Source: Mucilaginibacter lappiensis (GTDB lineage: Bacteria; Bacteroidota; Bacteroidia; Sphingobacteriales; Sphingobacteriaceae). Taken from it: a stretch of 64,000 bases of DNA. Every line of letters begins with the position of its first letter. Within the stretch, counting starts at the first letter, position 1. The notes below the pieces were generated by a model. It did no database searches. It worked only from the letters and a program-made list of their open reading frames with translations, and had not been told where the DNA came from. The translations under genes and the position numbers were made by a program. Positions 62,729-64,000 of the stretch are shown here, piece after piece. Location of the stretch: contig NZ_FTMG01000004.1 in the NCBI RefSeq assembly GCF_900155965.1, positions 334,438-398,437 on the forward strand, given 5' to 3'.

Positions 62729-63304
62729 ATGAACAACAAAGATTATCTTACCGTTATTTCTCCGCCGGAGCACGTGGATAAAAAAGTTGGCTCGTTTAAA
62801 CAGGAATGTGTTAAACGCATCGGAAAATTTCCGGGGATGTATGCGCGGGCACACATTACTATCGAATCCTTCAGGGATGAGGTGCATCAGCTTACGCTAA
62901 AACCCTTGCTCCTTACTCCTTTTTATGAAATGATTAGTTTTAAAGTTAAAACCATACCCCAGCATAAACTCCGGATCAATGGCTTCGACTTTTTTAAGCA
63001 TGGCCCCAATTCCAGAACCATATATGCCAGGGTAGATCTGGATAAAACCACCGAAGATTGGTTTAACCAGGTTAAAGGCGCCTTGAGAATGAAAACCAGG
63101 AGAATTACGCCTCATCTCACCATAGCCCGCAATATACCGGTAGCCTCATTTAACAAATTATGGCCATATTTTCAGGAAATGGAATACCGGGACACCTTTT
63201 TAGCGGATTGCTTAACCATACTGGAAAAGGAAATAGATAACAAAAACGACCGATATAAAGTGCATAAAACGATCCCTTTTGGTAAAAATCCGCTGGCGGC
63301 TTAA
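62729..63304 (+). CDS. 2H-phosphoesterase superfamily protein, copy 2
   Basis: 191 residues, MNNKDYLTVISPPEHVDKKVGSFK. HITI (in RAHITIESF) and HLTI (in PHLTIARNI) are the two H-x-T catalytic motifs. Same order and similar spacing as copy 1 (SPPE opening, GFxFFxH, WFxQxK, RxITPH), so it is a tandem duplicate with considerable divergence. A shared transcript with copy 1 is likely because only 10 bases separate them. Confidence 0.85.
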   Translation: MNNKDYLTVISPPEHVDKKVGSFKQECVKRIGKFPGMYARAHITIESFRDEVHQLTLKPLLLTPFYEMISFKVKTIPQHKLRINGFDFFKHGPNSRTIYARVDLDKTTEDWFNQVKGALRMKTRRITPHLTIARNIPVASFNKLWPYFQEMEYRDTFLADCLTILEKEIDNKNDRYKVHKTIPFGKNPLAA

Positions 63305-63404
63305 CCTGTATTTGTATCAATTGGCACTACAATGAAGGCTAATTATCTAAACGTTAATCAATTATCTTTTTTAACAATTTATTAACCATAAACAAACCTT
63401 TTTC

Positions 63405-63412
63405 TATATTTG
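63405..63412 (+). promoter_or_regulatory. -7 promoter box (TATATTTG) of the SRP RNA
   Basis: Exact TAnnTTTG consensus, about 5 bases before the predicted RNA 5' end, with TTA 20 bases further upstream in the -33 position. Confidence 0.8.
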
Positions 63413-63416
63413 CGCT

Positions 63417-63520
63417 GGGGTAAGTCTTTTACGGCCAGCTCCTCTTGAACTCCCCCAGGGTGGGAACACAGCAAGGGTAGAGAGTTGAGCGGCGCGATAA
63501 AAGTAGCTTACCCTTTTTTT
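63417..63520 (+). ncRNA. ffs: Small signal recognition particle RNA (4.5S type)
   Basis: The RNA begins at the GGGG run 63417-63420, where GGGTAAG (63418-63424) pairs with CTTACCC (63507-63513). A long central hairpin includes the SRP tip with the GGGAACACAGCAAGGG core (63462-63477), the conserved Ffh-binding loop region. It ends in a seven-T tract (63514-63520). Length is close to 98 nt before the T run, as in Bacteroidota. It acts with Ffh in targeting membrane proteins. The perfect -7 box upstream supports the start. Confidence 0.92.
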
Positions 63521-63540
63521 GTGCCCTAATTTTTGGAAAT

Positions 63541-63660
63541 GAGTAAATCTCAAAGACTAAATTCCAATATAGAACACCGAATAAGGAATTTTGAATAATG
63601 AAAATCCTTTAAATGCCACCTCTCTTCTAAGTTCTGTATTCAAAATTCGATATTAATCAA
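63541..63660. repeat. Inverted repeat with GAATTTTGAATA arms
   Basis: GAATTTTGAATA (63585-63596 region) pairs with TATTCAAAATTC (63638-63649 region), 12 bp, loop of about 40 bases. AT-rich intergenic DNA around them repeats GAATA/TTCAAA words, similar in style to the elements at 50467 and 55455. No coding sequence is supported. Confidence 0.5.
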
Positions 63661-63723
63661 AATATAAAGCCAGCTGTCATCCTGAGTTTTAAAATCCGGG
63701 GGCCTTTAAGGGTTCAATGACAT

Positions 63724-63907
63724 TATCTTTGCAAAGCCGTGCAGTGTGGCCGTCTAAGTTATAGTGCATTTTTGCCTGTCCCTGAGTATGGTTCTGAAGC
63801 AATGAGTCTAAGGGTATGGTACAACACTAACTGTGTTTGTCCGATGGGTAGCCTGTCTTTTTCTTTACACTCCTTCGGGCACGGCTTATTAACGATAAGT
63901 CAACAGG
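63724..63907 (+). ncRNA. Candidate IS110 bridge (seek) RNA region with own promoter
   Basis: TATCTTTG at 63724-63731 is an exact Bacteroidota -7 box. The sequence from about 63736 to the transposase start (63908) is not coding. It can form a 5' stem (TGCA arms at 63740 and 63765) and a hairpin GGTACAACAC-TAACT-GTGTTTGTCC with small bulges at about 63818-63842. Position, length (~170 nt) and structure fit the ncRNA that IS110-group elements encode upstream of their recombinase. No donor or target loop could be matched because the element's right end is outside the window. Confidence 0.45.
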
Positions 63908-64000
63908 ATGGAAAAGATGCATCATCATGCAGCCGGTATAGATATCGGCTCGCGTAAGGTATTTGTAGGATTGGAAAACAGTCCGGTACGCTGGTTTGAG
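63908..64000 (+). mobile_element. IS110-family transposase, 5' end (cut by window)
   Basis: The ATG at 63908 opens MEKMHHHAAGIDIGSRKVFV and continues to the window edge for 31 codons. AGIDIGSRKVFVGL is the first catalytic Asp motif (DEDD RuvC-like) of IS110 recombinases. The rest of the protein, the second Asp/Glu motifs, the Tnp20 serine domain and the element's right end are outside the window. The left boundary cannot be seen because IS110 elements have no clear inverted repeats. Confidence 0.8.

Noticed and set aside
63739..63957. 72-residue ORF overlapping the IS110 left end
   Set aside because: Its sequence has no family resemblance, it crosses the real transposase start in another frame, and the region is better read as non-coding RNA.
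1..64000. CRISPR arrays, tRNA or rRNA genes
   Set aside because: No regularly spaced direct repeats with spacers and no cloverleaf or 16S/23S-like segment were recognised while reading the gaps; short or divergent ones cannot be excluded without a scan.

Overview
The window looks like a chromosomal segment of a Bacteroidota bacterium, most likely Sphingobacteriaceae (Mucilaginibacter/Pedobacter type). Reasons: a SusC-type TonB-linked receptor, weak Shine-Dalgarno signals, perfect Bacteroidota -7 promoter boxes (TAnnTTTG) before the SRP RNA and the L21-L27 operon, ECF-sigma/beta-barrel pairs, a LytS/LytTR two-component pair, and AT-rich intergenic DNA full of inverted repeats. The genus assignment is inference; no 16S or tRNA gene is visible.

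Region 1 (1-10.7 kb) is metabolic. It holds the 3' end of a SusC receptor followed directly by a secreted GH3 glycosidase with no SusD between them, a zinc sugar/alcohol dehydrogenase, an MgtC-like protein, a SMUG-like uracil-DNA glycosylase, and a secreted type-B carboxylesterase divergent from a NrtR-type Nudix regulator with a palindrome between them. A fused double PhnB/VOC protein, a frameshifted small conserved gene and a second VOC protein follow.

Region 2 (10.7-40.1 kb) is the most interesting part. An exopolysaccharide locus runs as: CheY-like receiver, pseudo-receiver-sugar transferase fusion, half-length outer-membrane TolC-like protein, Wzc-like co-polymerase, a 45-residue membrane protein, Wzy/ligase, hexapeptide acyltransferase, Wzx-like flippase and two glycosyltransferases. 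It leads into an NRPS (A-PCP-TE), an acyltransferase-3 gene on the opposite strand, two GT2 enzymes, a 2203-residue A-PCP-KS-AT-ACP-aminotransferase hybrid, a C-A-PCP-TE NRPS, a phosphopantetheinyl transferase and a convergent DPM1-like GT2. Manual reading of the adenylation pockets gives glycine-like codes for both NRPS modules and a proline-like code for the hybrid. The simplest inferred product is a beta-amino-acyl-glycine unit. Its interleaving with polysaccharide genes suggests an amino-acid-decorated exopolysaccharide or a co-exported metabolite.

Region 3 (40.2-63.4 kb) is mostly housekeeping. It holds penicillin-binding protein 1C, a lipoprotein and an ECF sigma/beta-barrel operon that share a promoter-like motif, a PolB-like exonuclease, a double-ATPase ABC protein, RNase R, polyprenyl synthetase, an EamA transporter, L21/L27 (L27 with a long Ala/Lys/Glu tail), a dicarboxylate symporter, a second ECF sigma/membrane protein pair, a GNAT protein, an acyltransferase-histidine kinase-LytTR trio, DNA polymerase IV, and two tandem 2H-phosphoesterase-like proteins.

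Region 4 (63.4-64 kb) carries the small SRP RNA and then the left end of an IS110-family element. The window stops 31 codons into its transposase. The non-coding DNA before that gene has its own -7 promoter box and is a good candidate for a bridge (seek) RNA.
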